In this document: one piece after another, positions 31,680-42,765 of the stretch
Position numbering within the stretch: the stretch's first letter is position 1
Layout of the letters: each line of letters opens with the position of its first letter
NCBI GenBank assembly: GCA_934047225.1
Contig: OW204000.1
Location: 19,238,001-19,302,000 of the forward strand
Source of the DNA: Ypsolopha sequella
Taxonomy: Eukaryota; Arthropoda; Insecta; Lepidoptera; Ypsolophidae
Length of the DNA stretch: 64,000 bases
Direction of reading: 5' to 3'
Program-made: the position numbers and the translations under genes
The notes under the pieces: generated by a model
The model's database searches: none
Seen by the model: the letters and a program-made list of their open reading frames with translations, nothing else
Told to the model about the DNA's origin: nothing

Positions 31680-32545
31680 AAAACTGGTTAAGTGTGAGTT
31701 GGCCAATGACGTCTCCGTACCATTTTAAAAAGATCTCGTTTTTAGGGTTCCGTAGGAACCTTATGGTGAGACTCCGTCCGTCCGTCCGTATGTCACAGCC
31801 CCATAACTTTAGCACCGTTAAAAATAAATACATGAAATTTGGCACAGAAATTTGCCCACATATGACGGTGTAAAAAAATATGAGAAATTTGAAATTGTTC
31901 AAAATGTTTCCAAAACAAAAGTGAGATAAATAAAAAAATATTATCCTAAAAATAAAATATGGGTATCAAATTGTAGATATTAGAAATTTGATTGTAAAAA
32001 TATATACTCGTACTTTTGCTATATTTACTGGCAATGGTTTCGAGAAATCTTTAAAAAAACATAGAAATATGTATGCCCCCCCCCCCTTTATCTCCGAAAC
32101 TGGTAGACAGAAAAATATAAAAAAAAAACAATTATAGATCATAACTAGCCAATCACAGGAAAACTATAGTAATTAAAAAAAAATTAGCACAAATGAGAAA
32201 TATAAAAAATATATAAAATAAATAAAAAAATATTTTATAAAAATACAATATGGGTATCAAATTGTATGTATTAAAAAGCTAATTGTAAAAATATATACTT
32301 TTATTATATTTAATGGCACTGAATTCGAGAAATCTTAAAAAAAATATGTATGTGTCCCGTTATCTCCAAAACTGGTAAACCAAAAAATTTTAAAAAAATC
32401 ATAGTAATATGTGTTTACGTAAAAATTACAGGAAAAATAAATCGGTTGAGAAATTCACGAAAAAAAATTACAAAATTAAATTTATCATCCACAATACGGA
32501 ACCCTAGGTACGCCAGTCTGACTCACACTTGGCCGGTCTTTCCAA
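31680..32545. repeat. GGTTCCGTACC-family composite with internal duplication
   Basis: The ends are inverted: CTGGTTAAGTGTGAGTTGGC at 31684 and CTGACTCACACTTGGCCGGT at 32519. Inside, GGGTATCAAATTGTA, GTAAAAATATATACT and CTCC(G/A)AAACTGGTA(G/A)AC occur twice with a period of about 291 bp (31961 and 32252). A C run lies at 32075-32087, and GTCCGTCCGTCC at 31775-31790. Confidence 0.6.
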
Positions 32546-32889
32546 ATCCCGTGGGAATTTCCTCAAATCCTTTCTTAGCTGACGTCTACGTCGTGTAAGG
32601 AACCTTCATTCAAAATTTGATGTTCCTTGGTCCAGCCGTCTCGTAGATCAGTAAGTCACTTTGGATAAACTCTTCCAAAGCAATGGATTTCGCAATAAGT
32701 CATATAGGTACCTAATCTTGTAAAGGTATTAAGGGCATTAACTTTTGGCATGATTTAGAAGCCTGATTTTGTAACACGTTTGTATCCACCTTTTGCTACG
32801 ACGTAGCAATTTCTACGATCCTACTGTTTCCCCACTTCGTAGACCCGCAACGCCGTAGTCCGACCATAAATACGCGTCAGAAGCAAGAG

Positions 32890-33241
32890 CAAGTGGCGTG
32901 CACAGAACTTTTTGCTGGAAAAGCAAACAATTGGTCAAGAACAACAATAAAAAAAATATGAAAAAATTTAAATATCAATTTGAAAAAAAAAATGTTGTAT
33001 GACGCCAGGGTAGACAATGTCTACCCTAGAGTGAAAATTTCCTATACAAACTTTTTTTTTCAAATCAATTTGAAAAAAAAATTTTGTATGGCGCAAGGGT
33101 AGACAATGTCTACCCTAGAGTGAAAATTTCCTATACAAACTTTTTTTTTCAAAGTGATATTTAAATTTTTTCATATTTTTTTTATTGTTGTTCTTGACCA
33201 ATTGTTTGCTTTTCCAGCAAAAAGTTGTGTGCACGCCACTG
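32890..33241. mobile_element. CAGTGGCG-ended TIR element, complete copy
   Basis: Terminal inverted repeats of about 90 bp run from GTGGCGTGCACAGAACTTTT (32893) and to AAAGTTGTGTGCACGCCAC (33222-33240). The interior holds two direct copies of a ~90-bp block with GGGTAGACAATGTCTACCCT, at about 32999 and 33087. The window starts inside another copy that has one block only. No ORF or convincing 8-bp target duplication. Confidence 0.7.
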
Positions 33242-33279
33242 AGGTATGTATAACAACACCATGAGGCCTTGACTCATGT

Positions 33280-33640
33280 AGGAGGTATCAGTTTCAACTT
33301 GATACCTCGAAGACAGTCTTAATAGACTAACAACAAAGGGATCGTTACCAAACTACGTAACGCAATTACGGGGGGGGGGGGGGGGGTACGCCAGGAGTTA
33401 CGGTTCTAGTACGCGAAGGAGGAGGGGTTAAAGTTTTCGTTAAGTCACGATTTAGCATAGCCAAACGAATATTTTTTACGTTTTTCCATTGGTTCTCATT
33501 TGTCGTTGACTACCTACAACGTAGCAAATGGAATGGAGGATACATCAACCAAGCCTTACAGTACTGTTACTTGGGGGGGTGGGAGTCGAAAATTTGAGAA
33601 TTTTGCGTAACGTAATTTGTGAACGACCCCAAAGTGAACT
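33280..33640. other. Dispersed-repeat landmark and poly-G
   Basis: AGGTATCAGTTTCAACTTGA (33284) is shared with 14098. A G homopolymer of about 17 bases lies at 33370-33386. The stretch 33387-33640 (ACGTAACGCAATTACGG before and TTTGCGTAACGTAATTTGTG after) shows a short weak symmetry. No gene seen. Confidence 0.4.
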
Positions 33641-33644
33641 TAAA

Positions 33645-33720
33645 AGGGTTTAGCAGGATTTGAACCCGGGTCAAAAGATTGAGTGTTTTACTAACTGAGC
33701 TACTATTGCTGCCGCAACAA
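33645..33720 (-). mobile_element. tRNA-like SINE head
   Basis: On the minus strand, TAGTAGCTCAGTTAGTAAAA is box A-like and GACCCGGGTTCAAATCCTGC is box B-like, with a T-arm. The anticodon arm does not pair properly. It is probably a decayed SINE, not a tRNA gene. Confidence 0.5.
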
Positions 33721-33749
33721 GTATCCAGGCGAAGCTTGTGATGTTTGCT

Positions 33750-34793
33750 TATACAGGGTGAAAAAAATTTAAGGGCCCTGGAGGGGAACTACCTTAAATC
33801 CTTTAGTTAGCTCATTTTACTGAAAGGAAACATTCCTTTATTTTTTAAAAGAAACAAAACTGCATTCAAAGATATTCTGAAATTCGCTTGTCTCACCCGG
33901 GAATCGAACCAACTAAAAATAAATAAAAAAAACCTCGCTATTTTATCATACGAATCGATAGGATTATTGTTCAGAATAAAATTTGTCTAATAAACATTTG
34001 GTCTTACACTCATCTGTTGTACGAGATACTCATGAAATTAAATATTTATTACAAGTTCTTTGTTAACAATACCTAGTACTGTTCACTTGTAACAAGTAAA
34101 TGACACGTTATAATTTTCTTATCTCTCTTACATCCAAAGACATCGTATGAAGTACAAGCTTGCTAATGTTATTTATCTTAAGTACCTTGTTGAATACTTC
34201 AATAAGAAAATCATTAAATGGTAATAATAAATGTATTCAGAGCACAATTACTTCTTGCACTAGGCGTACTGACGAAAAGTTTAAAAAAGGAACGTATTTT
34301 TTTTGCAACGCGGAGCAACAAATTTGAAGTTCGAACCATAACTTTCAACATTTTTAAAATCGATAAAAGTATTCGTTCGAAATTCAAATTTTGTTTTGTT
34401 TTGCTTTCATTCCATGCTGTCATTGTGTAATAATGGCGTATAATTATTACTTTACAAGTGAACAGTACAAGGTTTTGTTTATAAAGTACTTGTAATAAAT
34501 ATTCAATTTCATGGGTATCTCGTACAACAGATGAGTGTAAGACTTTAGTTTAGTAGACAAATTTTATCCTGAACAATAATCCTACCGATTCGTATAATAA
34601 AATAGCGAGGGTTTATTTTTTTAATTTTTAGTTGGTTCAGTTCCCGGGTGAGACAAGCAAATTTTAGAAGTTCTTTGAATGCAGTTTTGTTTCTTTTAAA
34701 AAATAAAGGAATGTTTCCTTTCAGTAAAATGAGCTAACTAAAGGATTTAACGTAGTTCCCCTCCAGGGCCTTTTCATTTTTTCCAACCTGTAT
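33750..34793. mobile_element. 1,044-bp palindromic fold-back element
   Basis: The element starts TATACAGGGTGAAAAAA and ends TTTTTTCCAACCTGTATA. Arms of about 343 bp (33750-34092 and 34451-34793) match with few changes. Examples are CTGGAGGGGAACTACCTTAA, GGAAACATTCCTTTATTTTT, GTCTCACCCGGGAATCGAAC, CATCTGTTGTACGAGATACT and TAGTACTGTTCACTTGTAA. The centre (34093-34450) is unrelated to the arms; its ORFs (69-70 codons on both strands) have no recognisable motif. TATACAGGGTG ends are common among arthropod MITEs. Confidence 0.85.
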
Positions 34794-34904
34794 ATGATAT
34801 ATAATAAATATATTTAGTGAATATCACTTTTAAATTGACACGTTAAATTGATTTGATAATTTATCTAATAGTATATTAATTTATATATTAATTAATTTAT
34901 ATAG

Positions 34905-35215
34905 TAATTTATTGCTCTTACGCCCGTATATCATACAAATATAATTAAAAAAAACAATTTAATTATTAAACTTGAAAGTTACAAATTTGAAAGTAACAAT
35001 TTTGCAAGTTAATGATTGGCTCAAAAGGACTGTAGCCGTTAAACAGTGGAAAAAAGTATAACATTTATGGTACACAGGAAAGGTTGCAGGTTAGCCAACT
35101 TCTCATAAATAAATAAAAAAATAATAATAAAGCCCTAGGGCAAAATAATCGACTTTCTGTTCGTTTTTGATGCATAAAAAGTGGGCCTTTACGAGCACTT
35201 TCATTGAAAAATATA
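34905..35215 (+). mobile_element. Copy of the 16990-17875 element, uninterrupted
   Basis: TTATTGCTCTTACGCCCGTA, GATTGGCTCAAAAGGACTGT, GGTACACAGGAAAGGTTGCA and AGCCCTAGGGCAAAATAATC occur in order without the nested insertion seen at 17300-17783. The 5' part is truncated. Confidence 0.65.
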
Positions 35216-35727
35216 AAAAGATCTTTTTCTATGAAATAATCCACCTTAAAGTTGCATGGTCACCAGTCACCAAGTATCCAAGTTCATCCCATTCTCCTTG
35301 AATGACATGTCGGTGCCGAGGACGTAACTCATATCAACGAGTAATGGAAGATGCGTCATTGTTTGTTCACAATAAAGAGATGCTTTGTTCACTTTGCAAC
35401 TGGTTGTAAAGATGCGGCCATTTGAATGCATGGAGTTTCCAACACTCTACCATATACCTATTTTTGCGTACGGAAAGGCGTTACCTTTTTGCTGTGGTCA
35501 AAGGCGTTTTAATTATTTGGCATATTTCAACACGATCGCCAATTTTAGACACTTAACTTTGTTTTATATAGTACTTGAAGTCATCCTAAACAAAAGGAAA
35601 TCAAAAACAGCAAATAACACTGATTACCTACAAATTTATTGTGAAAAAAAATGTTGTTTATACACATATTATTGCTGTTGACTACATGTCAACTGTTTCT
35701 CTTATACAATTTCGGCATTTCAAAGGA

Positions 35728-36085
35728 AGGAGCTACGAAATAAAAATCGACACTTTCAGAACTTGCATATCTATTTCAGTAAATAATGTATTATTTTGAT
35801 AAAATTTCATATTGTTTTTAGAATCTTTTTCTAGGGACCTGTAAAACAAAAACGCGATTGGAGCTATTCGGCTTGATACAAATATTTATGAGGTCTTATT
35901 TACGTAGGTCATTAAAATGAGGTCTTTTTGGACACCAATTCTCCTGTATTGAAAATTTGAAATGACATAAGGGCTGCAATTATATTTTATTAGATGGGTT
36001 TTAACAGTATCTAGGACCTGTTTAACCAAAACTTTGATAGCAACTTAAGCACATTTTATATTAATAAAAAACCGACTTTTTGCTA
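35728..36085 (+). mobile_element. TTAA-type MITE, copy 3
   Basis: AAAATCGACACTTTCAGAAC, TTATTTTGATAAAATTTCAT, AATCTTTTTCTAGGGACCTG, GACACCAATTCTCCTG and AAAACCGACTTTTTGCTACT align with 41660-42059. Both TTAA-bearing ends are lost or changed here (left GGAAGGAGCTACG, right truncated after CTTTTCCTC). Confidence 0.6.
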
Positions 36086-36396
36086 CTTTTCCTCAAATTA
36101 AAAATAATGACAATTCTTTTTTACGAACATCTGTAATATATAAACAAAATTAATTTAAAGTAGAGGTCTCTTTATTTTATTAATTTAATATAACTAAAAA
36201 GAAATACATATTTTACAATAATAAGGTGTATCAGAAACCTGTAAGAGTTTTTACGTACACCGTCATTCCCGTCTTATGCAAGAAAATTAGATATATAGGT
36301 AGTCTAAATAAATATTGATGATGCCTTAAGATATCAAAATGCTTTGCTACAAATTCGTAAAATAATGGAATACACACAAACGTAACTAAGTAGGTG

Positions 36397-37690
36397 TACG
36401 AGGGTGAATCCAAAAGTTCTAAGCCCGACCTACAAAGAGGTATCAAATCTTTGTAAATCTACCGTCATTTGTTAGAATGTTTTTTCGTGATTGATTGTGT
36501 GAAGTTGAAGTTCGATACTGCAAGCTATTATTTTTTTGTGATATTTTGTTTAACGCAGTCCGACGGGATTTTTAACAATGGAGAAAATTGAACACCGTGC
36601 TGTGATTAAGTACCTCAATAAAAAAGGTCTTTCACCTAAACAGATTCATGAAGATATGGAAACAACATTAGGGGAATCTGCTCCATCGTATTCCACTGTC
36701 AAAAAGTGGGTATCTGAATTTAAACGCGGTCGGGAGACCATTGAAGATGACCCAAGGAGAGGAAGGCCTTCAACGTCTACCACTAAAGAAAACACTGACA
36801 AAATTTGTGATCTCATCCTAGGAGACCGACGATTGACCATTAGTAGGATAGCTGAGATCACAGGCATCAGTTATGGCCGAGTGCAAAACATTATAATTGT
36901 AGAATTGGGGTTCCGTAAGGTTTCTGCTCGCTGGGTCCCAAGATTGCTTTCAGCTGACCAAAAACGAGTTCGATTCACAATTTTGCGTGACTGTTTGGAA
37001 CTTTTTGAGGCAGATGCTGAGGATTTTATGTCTCGTTTTGTTACCATAGATAAAAGCTGGGTTCATCACCATACTCCTGAAACAAAACAGCAATCCAAAC
37101 AGTGGAAAAGATCTGGCTCACCCACGCTGAAGAAAGCCAAGTGCGTTTTGTCAGCCAACAAAGTCATGGCATCTGTTTTTTGGGATTCGAAGGGAGTTAT
37201 TTTATTGGATTATTTACCTAAAGGTGAAACTATAAATTCACGCTATTATTGTAACCTATTACGAAAACTTCGCGAAGAAATAAAAGAAAAACGGCCGGGG
37301 ATGTTGCGTAAGAGAGTTTTGTTTCATCAAGACAATGCACGAGTTCACACTTCGGTTGAAACGATGGCTGTGATCCATGAATGTGGTTACGAGTTGCTGC
37401 ACCACCCACCTTATTCGCCGGATTTAGCCCCCTCTGACTATCATCTCTTTCCAAATTTAAAAAACACTTGGGGGATCTAAATATTCGACTAGAGAAGAAG
37501 TGATAGTCGCATTTAATGACTATTTTGACGACCTTCCGGAATCATTTTTTTTCGAGGGTATAAATAAGTTGCAGGTCAGGTGGAAGAAGTGTGTTGATCT
37601 AGATGGAGACTATGTCGAAAAATAAAAATAATTTTGAACCCACTTTTCTTTCATTTTCACGGTCGGGCTTAGAACTTTTGGATAAGTAAA
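36397..37690 (+). mobile_element. Mariner element
   Basis: The left TIR starts TACGAGGGTGAATCCAAAAG and continues TTCTAAGCCCGACC (36397-36430). The right copy GGTCGGGCTTAGAACTTTTG GA (37661-37682) is its complement, but the outermost ~10 bases on the right have diverged and no second TA is clear. Length and coding content are those of a standard ~1.3-kb mariner. The decayed right end and the frameshift suggest it is now immobile. Confidence 0.9.
36578..37625 (+). pseudogene. Mariner transposase, one frameshift
   Basis: The ATG frame runs 300 codons. It has an N-terminal paired-like HTH region (VIKYLNKKGLSPKQIHEDM, YSTVKKWVSEFKRG), the linker WVPRLL near residue 119, and the catalytic triad D158 (FVTIDKSW), D252 (LFHQDNARVH) and D287 (YSPDLAPSDYHLF). 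Thirty-four residues separate the last two (DD34D). The residue after D158 is Lys where Glu is usual. A +1 net indel in an A/G-rich run near 37459-37475 stops the frame at 37480. A second frame then carries the expected C-terminus (YSTREEVIVAF, RWKKCVDLDGDYVEK) to a stop at 37623-37625. The enzyme would cut and paste the element at TA sites. Confidence 0.9.
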
Positions 37691-38236
37691 CAATATGAAC
37701 AAACGTCCATAGTTGCTCTTTCAATCATGGTGATAACAAAAAAATACAAAGTTAAATAGTCGTTACAAACTTATCAATTGTCTTTCACACTCTTGTGTGA
37801 AAGAGCATAAGTTAATTACAAGGACGTAAGAACTATTTTAGTCCGTACTTAACTCGATCTTAACTTATGGTGGACAAGTAAGTTAACACGGATATAGGAT
37901 AATTTAATTAAATTATGTTATTATTTAGGGGAATAAGGTTAAGAGTAATAATATTGTTAACGTGAAGAGTTTTTAAATACGAATATATGAAGTAGATACA
38001 AATATTATATATGTATACATACACACATATACTATATGTACTTTACCATATACTTCCATTATATACTTTATTTATACTGAAGATGATAGGTTTTTTATAA
38101 AATACTTTTTTAATTTTTGTTTAATATTAGTTGTTTTAATTGATTCTCTGACGTCATAAGGCAAACTATTTATTAATTTAGGTACTATGTAAGCGGAAGT
38201 TCTTTTTCCATAAAAGTTCCTCGCGGTAGGTATTGG

Positions 38237-39217
38237 TTAGTTTTTTTTAGTTATATTCCGTGTGCTTATTTTATGTTTTATATGTTTTTGTACACTTAAA
38301 TTAAAGAAGTGTTCTTTTAAATGTTCTAATTCAACTCTTATATGTACTGGTAATACCTGAAAGACTTTAAAAAGGCCGTTGGGGTCGTCGCAACACCGTT
38401 CTTTTATTTTTACAGGAGCTATTAGTTTGAGTATTCGGAGCTGTAGTGAATAGATTTTATTTAAATATGTAATGAATGTTCGTCCGTAACTACTAAACCC
38501 GTATGATACTATGGAGTCACCCAGCGATCTGCAGTCTAGCAGTATTGAAAAGGGAACTTTATTTTTGCTTAGATAAAGTTTTGCCATAACCGCACGTAGT
38601 TTTGTGCATACGTAATCTACATGGTCACTCCAGTTGAATCTTTCATCTATTATAAGTCCGAGGTATATTTGTTGATGTTCTTGTTTGATAGAAGGGCAAC
38701 AGCAAGCCGAGATATTATTGCTGTGCATACAATTGTGGTTATGGGCCACCAAGTTAATTTTCTTCTGAGAGTCCGGATTATGACTTGATCGCACGTGTAG
38801 CACTTTAGTTTTGTCTGCGTTTGGGGCTAGACCAGCATCGTGCGACCACTTGCAAATATTATCAAAGTCCTTTTGTAATTTATGAGTTGCCTTCTCTATG
38901 TCACGATCTGCCACCATCAGACAAGTATCATCTGCGAATTGGAACATATCGCAGTCGCTTAATGTGTTAGCAATTGAGTTCACGTAAATAAGATAATGTA
39001 GGGGGCCTATTACAGAACCCTGTGCCGTACCTATTGTAACAGACGTTTTATCACTGTACGAGTCATTTATTTTAATGTAATTCGATCGATTGCGAGGATA
39101 ATCCTTACACCACCGTAACAGTGGACCTCTCACACCGCTTTCCTCTAGCTTTTGCAAAAGAAGATCGTGACGAAGGGTGTCGAAAGCTTTGCTATAATCA
39201 ATCAACACTATTAACAC
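38237..39217 (-). pseudogene. Reverse transcriptase, palm to C-terminus
   Basis: The 326-codon frame opens at VLIVLIDYSKAFDT (motif A, catalytic Asp), then GTAQGSVIGPLHYLIYVNSI (motif B, with Ala where Pro is usual), FQFADDTCLMV (motif C, both Asp present), and YLGLIIDERFNWSDHVDYV of the thumb. The Cys/His-containing insert NNISACCCPSIKQEHQ between palm and thumb is unusual. The join with the upstream frame needs a single-base correction at about 39228-39230. Confidence 0.8.
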
Positions 39218-39227
39218 ATGCTTTTTA

Positions 39228-40162
39228 TCATTTATTTAAATGCTCGTTTACTTTATCCGTGAAATGCGACAGTAACATCGTAGTACTTTTATTGCCTTGG
39301 AAGCCGTATTGGTTAGTCACTAATACATTATTTGATTTGTAAAAATTGTGGAGCTGGTCAGTAATATGTTTTTCAATTATTTTGTCTATGGCGGGTAGAA
39401 TAGTGATCTGTCCATATTTATCGTATTCAGATTGGCTACCTTTTTTATGTACCGGTCGTACAATCCCAGATTTAAGTTCATCGGGGTACACTCCTTTAGA
39501 TACACTTGCATTAATCAAATCGCAGATCGTTTCGTTGATGTTATTACACATACTCTTAAGATCAGAAGCTCTTATGCCGTCAATACCTGGTGCTTTTCTA
39601 CTGTTTTGCCTACTGATTAACTTTTTTGTTGTTCTAGGAGTCGCTTTTATGAAGCGCATGCTAACATCACAAAATTTTGTGTATAGATTTCTGTTCAAGA
39701 GTGTGTTTGTACAATTAGGTATCTTTTACGGATTTATTAAAAGTTTTAGCAAAATTGTTCGCCGTATCGTGATTACTTTCATGTTTAAATGCTGTAATTG
39801 TGTTGTCTATTGGTTTTTTTTATTCTACCAGAAATTCTATTAAGGATTTCCTACATTTTTCTTGGCTAATTTTTATATTTTCTTATTTCCTTTTTAAAAT
39901 ATGAGTTTTTTGCGTTTTCTATCACTTTGTTTGTATGATTTCTAACTTTATTATATTCTAGTCTAAGCACTAAGTTGTTATGATCTTTTTTCCATTTCAT
40001 AAAAAGTTCATCTCTTTTATTGCACATAGTGTTGACATATTTATTAATCCATTTAGTATCCTTTTTAGCACGATTTTTAATTTTAATTACACGACTTGAT
40101 TTTTCGTAGCAGGTATAAAAATTAGTTTTAATGAACTCGTAAATATTATTAGGGCATGACAT
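39228..40162 (-). pseudogene. Reverse transcriptase, N-terminal half
   Basis: 40162-39866 encodes a basic helical region (KKDTKWINKYVNTMCNKRDE). 39698-39228 encodes RT fingers: SRKAPGIDGIRASDLK, YPDELKSGIVRPVHKKGS, YGQITILPAIDKIIEKHI and NQYGFQGNKSTTMLLSHF. These are RT blocks 1-3 in the usual order. The connecting stretch 39699-39865 keeps related codons but has stops and a shift. The frame ends at 39228 one base out of phase with the next piece. Confidence 0.75.
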
Positions 40163-40578
40163 TTTGTTTGTAGACTTCCAATTAACTTTACTTAAATGTG
40201 TGTTTAAGACAGCTGAGTCAATAATGGTTTTTAATTTTGGAGCAGCCTGTATCTTTGTCGACCCAATGAGGGGTTTTAAAAGTCAAATTAAAAAAGAAAA
40301 AGTAGTACTGAATGACTCGATAGATGGTGCAGCTTGTCAATAAATGTGTTTCTGGCAACACTAGATTCATGTATTATTGCGAAATCTATTGTTCGTTCCA
40401 TAGTGAATTCTTAGGGAAACTGTGTATTCCTATATTTTTACACTTAGCCACAACGCATGGGCTGACCATGTTGAAAGTTGAATGAAACATCAAGTAGAAA
40501 ACAACACCATATATACACAACAAAATATTTTTGACACTTGAAAGCAGGGTAACGCCATCTATGAAAGCTTGATCAAGG

Positions 40579-40869
40579 TCAGTCTGGAAAACCGCTCATT
40601 AGCGAACATATCGTAACACGATGATCTGCCAGAACAGTTCCTAGCGCTACCGTGTAAAAGTCTTGAGATCGGAGACTTATACATATGTGATCTATGCAGC
40701 TTTTAGTTGTTATATTTTTCCTTACCTCGATTCTTGTATAGTCAGAGATCCCGCACTCAAGGCCTAAACCAGATGTTATGCCATGATATTTATGTTTGAG
40801 CCCATTCTCAGTTTTAAGATCTATGTTAACGTCACCCAACAATAGAAGGTCTTCGTTTTGTCTTAACAA
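40579..40869 (-). pseudogene. APE-type endonuclease fragment of the non-LTR element
   Basis: The frame carries DLLLLGDVNIDL (catalytic Asp/Asn motif of exo-endo-phosphatases), then CIDHICI and LADHRVTI, equivalent to the SxIDHI and SDHxP-type motifs near the end of the domain. The first half of the domain is not in this frame. In a working element it nicks target DNA and primes reverse transcription. Confidence 0.7.
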
Positions 40870-41655
40870 AATAAAACTTTTAAATATTTATTTCTGCTAT
40901 AAAAGTACAAGCACACGAAGTAGGAAGGCAAAGTGAACTAATCTCATACAGCCATGTCTGAGGTTTTAATAGGGAATGGTTCGAAAGATGGTCATACTTG
41001 TGACCAAACCCATATGCGGTGGACTCGTTGAACTCATAAAATTCGTAGGGTGAACTGCGATTGATTTGAATGATGGTAGAACTTGTGACCGGACCCTGCT
41101 AGACGGGTTTTCTGCGTTATTTATTGCTTTTTTGTTTGTGTAAAGTTTTATTCCGGGCAAAAGTGTTTGACAGCATATACTGAGCAACAAAAATGACGAA
41201 CAATCAAAGCGAAATCAAGAAAAGTTTATGACAAATGTTACCACCTTCTTAAGGATTGGAAAATAGGCAAGTAACCTATTGCATGAGTGTAGATAAAGTA
41301 GATAAAACACTCGTGTTTTAATAACATCTTTATGTGCCAGTTTCATAAACTACTATTTTTTTTCTTCAGATTTTTTTTCATTTCCTTTTTTCTTAAAAGC
41401 TGAAAGTAAAAATGATCACTAAAAAATATCATTGTTAATTTTCAGTTACAACTTTAAGAAGACTAAGAAAGAAAAAAACTGAAGAGACGAAAAATTATTT
41501 TTTCACAGGTCTCCTTGACCAACATCTATCAGTACACCCTAAGGTAAACCAAATTTATTGATTTTATTTGCCCGGGTAACTGGAATTTCACTAAGCCACC
41601 TGACCATCCGCAGCGGACTGAGGAAAGACCCACAAGCAGTGAACGCTGCCCTTAA
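40870..41655. other. No recognised feature
   Basis: This lies upstream of the non-LTR endonuclease piece. CTTGTGACCAAACCCATATG and CTTGTGACCGGACCCTGCTA at 41000 and 41086 are a weak ~80-bp direct repeat. The first part of the retrotransposon's endonuclease may lie here in decayed form, but I could not trace it. Confidence 0.35.
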
Positions 41656-41659
41656 GGCC

Positions 41660-42059
41660 TTAAGGCGCTACGGAAAAAAAATCGACACTTTTAGAATTTT
41701 CATACCTTCTTCAGTAAATAATATATTATTTTGATAAAATAGTATTGTTTTTGAAATCTTTTTCTAGGGATCTGTTAAACAGAAAAGCGACCGAAGAAAT
41801 TCGGCTCGATAGAAATATTTATTGAAATGAGGTCTTTTTCGACACCAATTCTCCTGGTTTGACAATTTAGTATGACATATGGACTGCAATTATGTTTAAC
41901 GGTATCTAGGACCTGAAATTTTGATAGCAACTTTAGTATATTTTATATTTATAAAAAACTGACTTTTTGCTACTTTTCCACGAAACCGTCCTTATAGCAC
42001 TGAGGGTTTTTTCGCATATGGAGTAACAGGGACGCTAAAACTTTTACATATCGCCTTAA
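41660..42059 (+). mobile_element. TTAA-bounded MITE, copy 2
   Basis: It starts TTAAGGCGCTACGG and ends TTTACATATCGCCTTAA, with TTAA at both edges. The interior (TGAAATGAGGTCTTTTTCGA, GTATCTAGGACCTG, CATATGGAGTAACAGGGACG) matches 22499-22922 and 35728-36085. The 400-bp size and lack of ORF fit a MITE. Confidence 0.65.
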
Positions 42060-42302
42060 ATTGACATAAACAAAATCTTATCCAGGAGTTCTAAAGATGG
42101 CTAGATGTCAAACGACGATCGCATCTCATGGCTCAAAGCGGGTCCCGTTTCAAAGGCAGGTTCCGTGCAACTCGGCTTTTTTAAATTCTACTGCGGCGCC
42201 AGATATTTTTCATTGCGCGCTCGTCTATTCCATCTACACCTGTTGTAGTGTGAGAGATGGTGAAATTCAATCGAGTATCAAGCTTTAGATTTGTTTAGTT
42301 AC

Positions 42303-42642
42303 CTTACTAGCAACTAATTAAATATTAAAGAAAACTTATTTGTTTTTTATTTAGTTTAAACTATATATTTCTATAAAAACACATTATCACAATAATTACT
42401 TCCAGATATATTTCGACTTTTGATGTCGGCGTCAGTGGAATTAGGTAAAATAAATATAATATGTTACAAATGTCATAAAAGTCATCATCATCATCCACTC
42501 CATTTTATGACATTTGTAACATATTATATTTATTTTAACTAATTCCACTGACACCGACATCAAAAGTCGAAATATATCTGGAAGTAATTATTGTGATAAT
42601 GTGTTTTTATAGAAATATATAGTTTAAACTTACTAGCAACTA
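42303..42642. mobile_element. Hairpin insertion flanked by a 14-bp direct repeat
   Basis: CTTACTAGCAACTA occurs at 42303-42316 and 42629-42642. Between them lies a near-perfect hairpin: GTTTAAACTATATATTTCTA (42354) through CATTTGTAACATATTAT in complement, arms about 42353-42478 and 42508-42629, loop CATCATCATCATCC. The direct repeat looks like a target-site duplication. Confidence 0.7.
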
Positions 42643-42699
42643 GCTTTAGACTTTCTTCTTTCTAGGTGCTTCTAGGTGGCCCCAAAATAGTTGGATTTT

Positions 42700-42765
42700 T
42701 TGGTTAAGTATTTATATACATATATAACAAAAAAGTTAAGTATTTATATACATATATAACAACAT
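42700..42765. repeat. 31-bp tandem duplication
   Basis: GTTAAGTATTTATATACATA TATAACA occurs twice in direct succession (from about 42702 and 42733). Only the A run between the copies differs. Confidence 0.85.

Larger units (their letters stand above)
38237..40869 (-). mobile_element. Non-LTR retrotransposon, endonuclease plus RT, decayed
   Basis: The minus-strand order is endonuclease piece (40869-40579), a broken linker (40560-40163), a pre-RT helix-rich piece (40162-39866), RT fingers (39698-39228), then RT palm to C-terminus (39217-38237). This is the APE endonuclease then RT plan of CR1/Jockey-type elements. The 3' untranslated part probably continues to about 37950. Several stops and frameshifts separate the pieces; no ORF1 (nucleic-acid-binding protein) was identified upstream. 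Confidence 0.8.

Noticed and set aside
35385..35681. 98-codon ORF
   Set aside because: Cys/Tyr-rich but with no recognisable pattern, and codon choice looks like AT-rich background.
39346..39843. 165-codon plus-strand ORF
   Set aside because: It is the shadow of the minus-strand RT fingers; the RT motifs are on the other strand and the plus-strand product has no motif.
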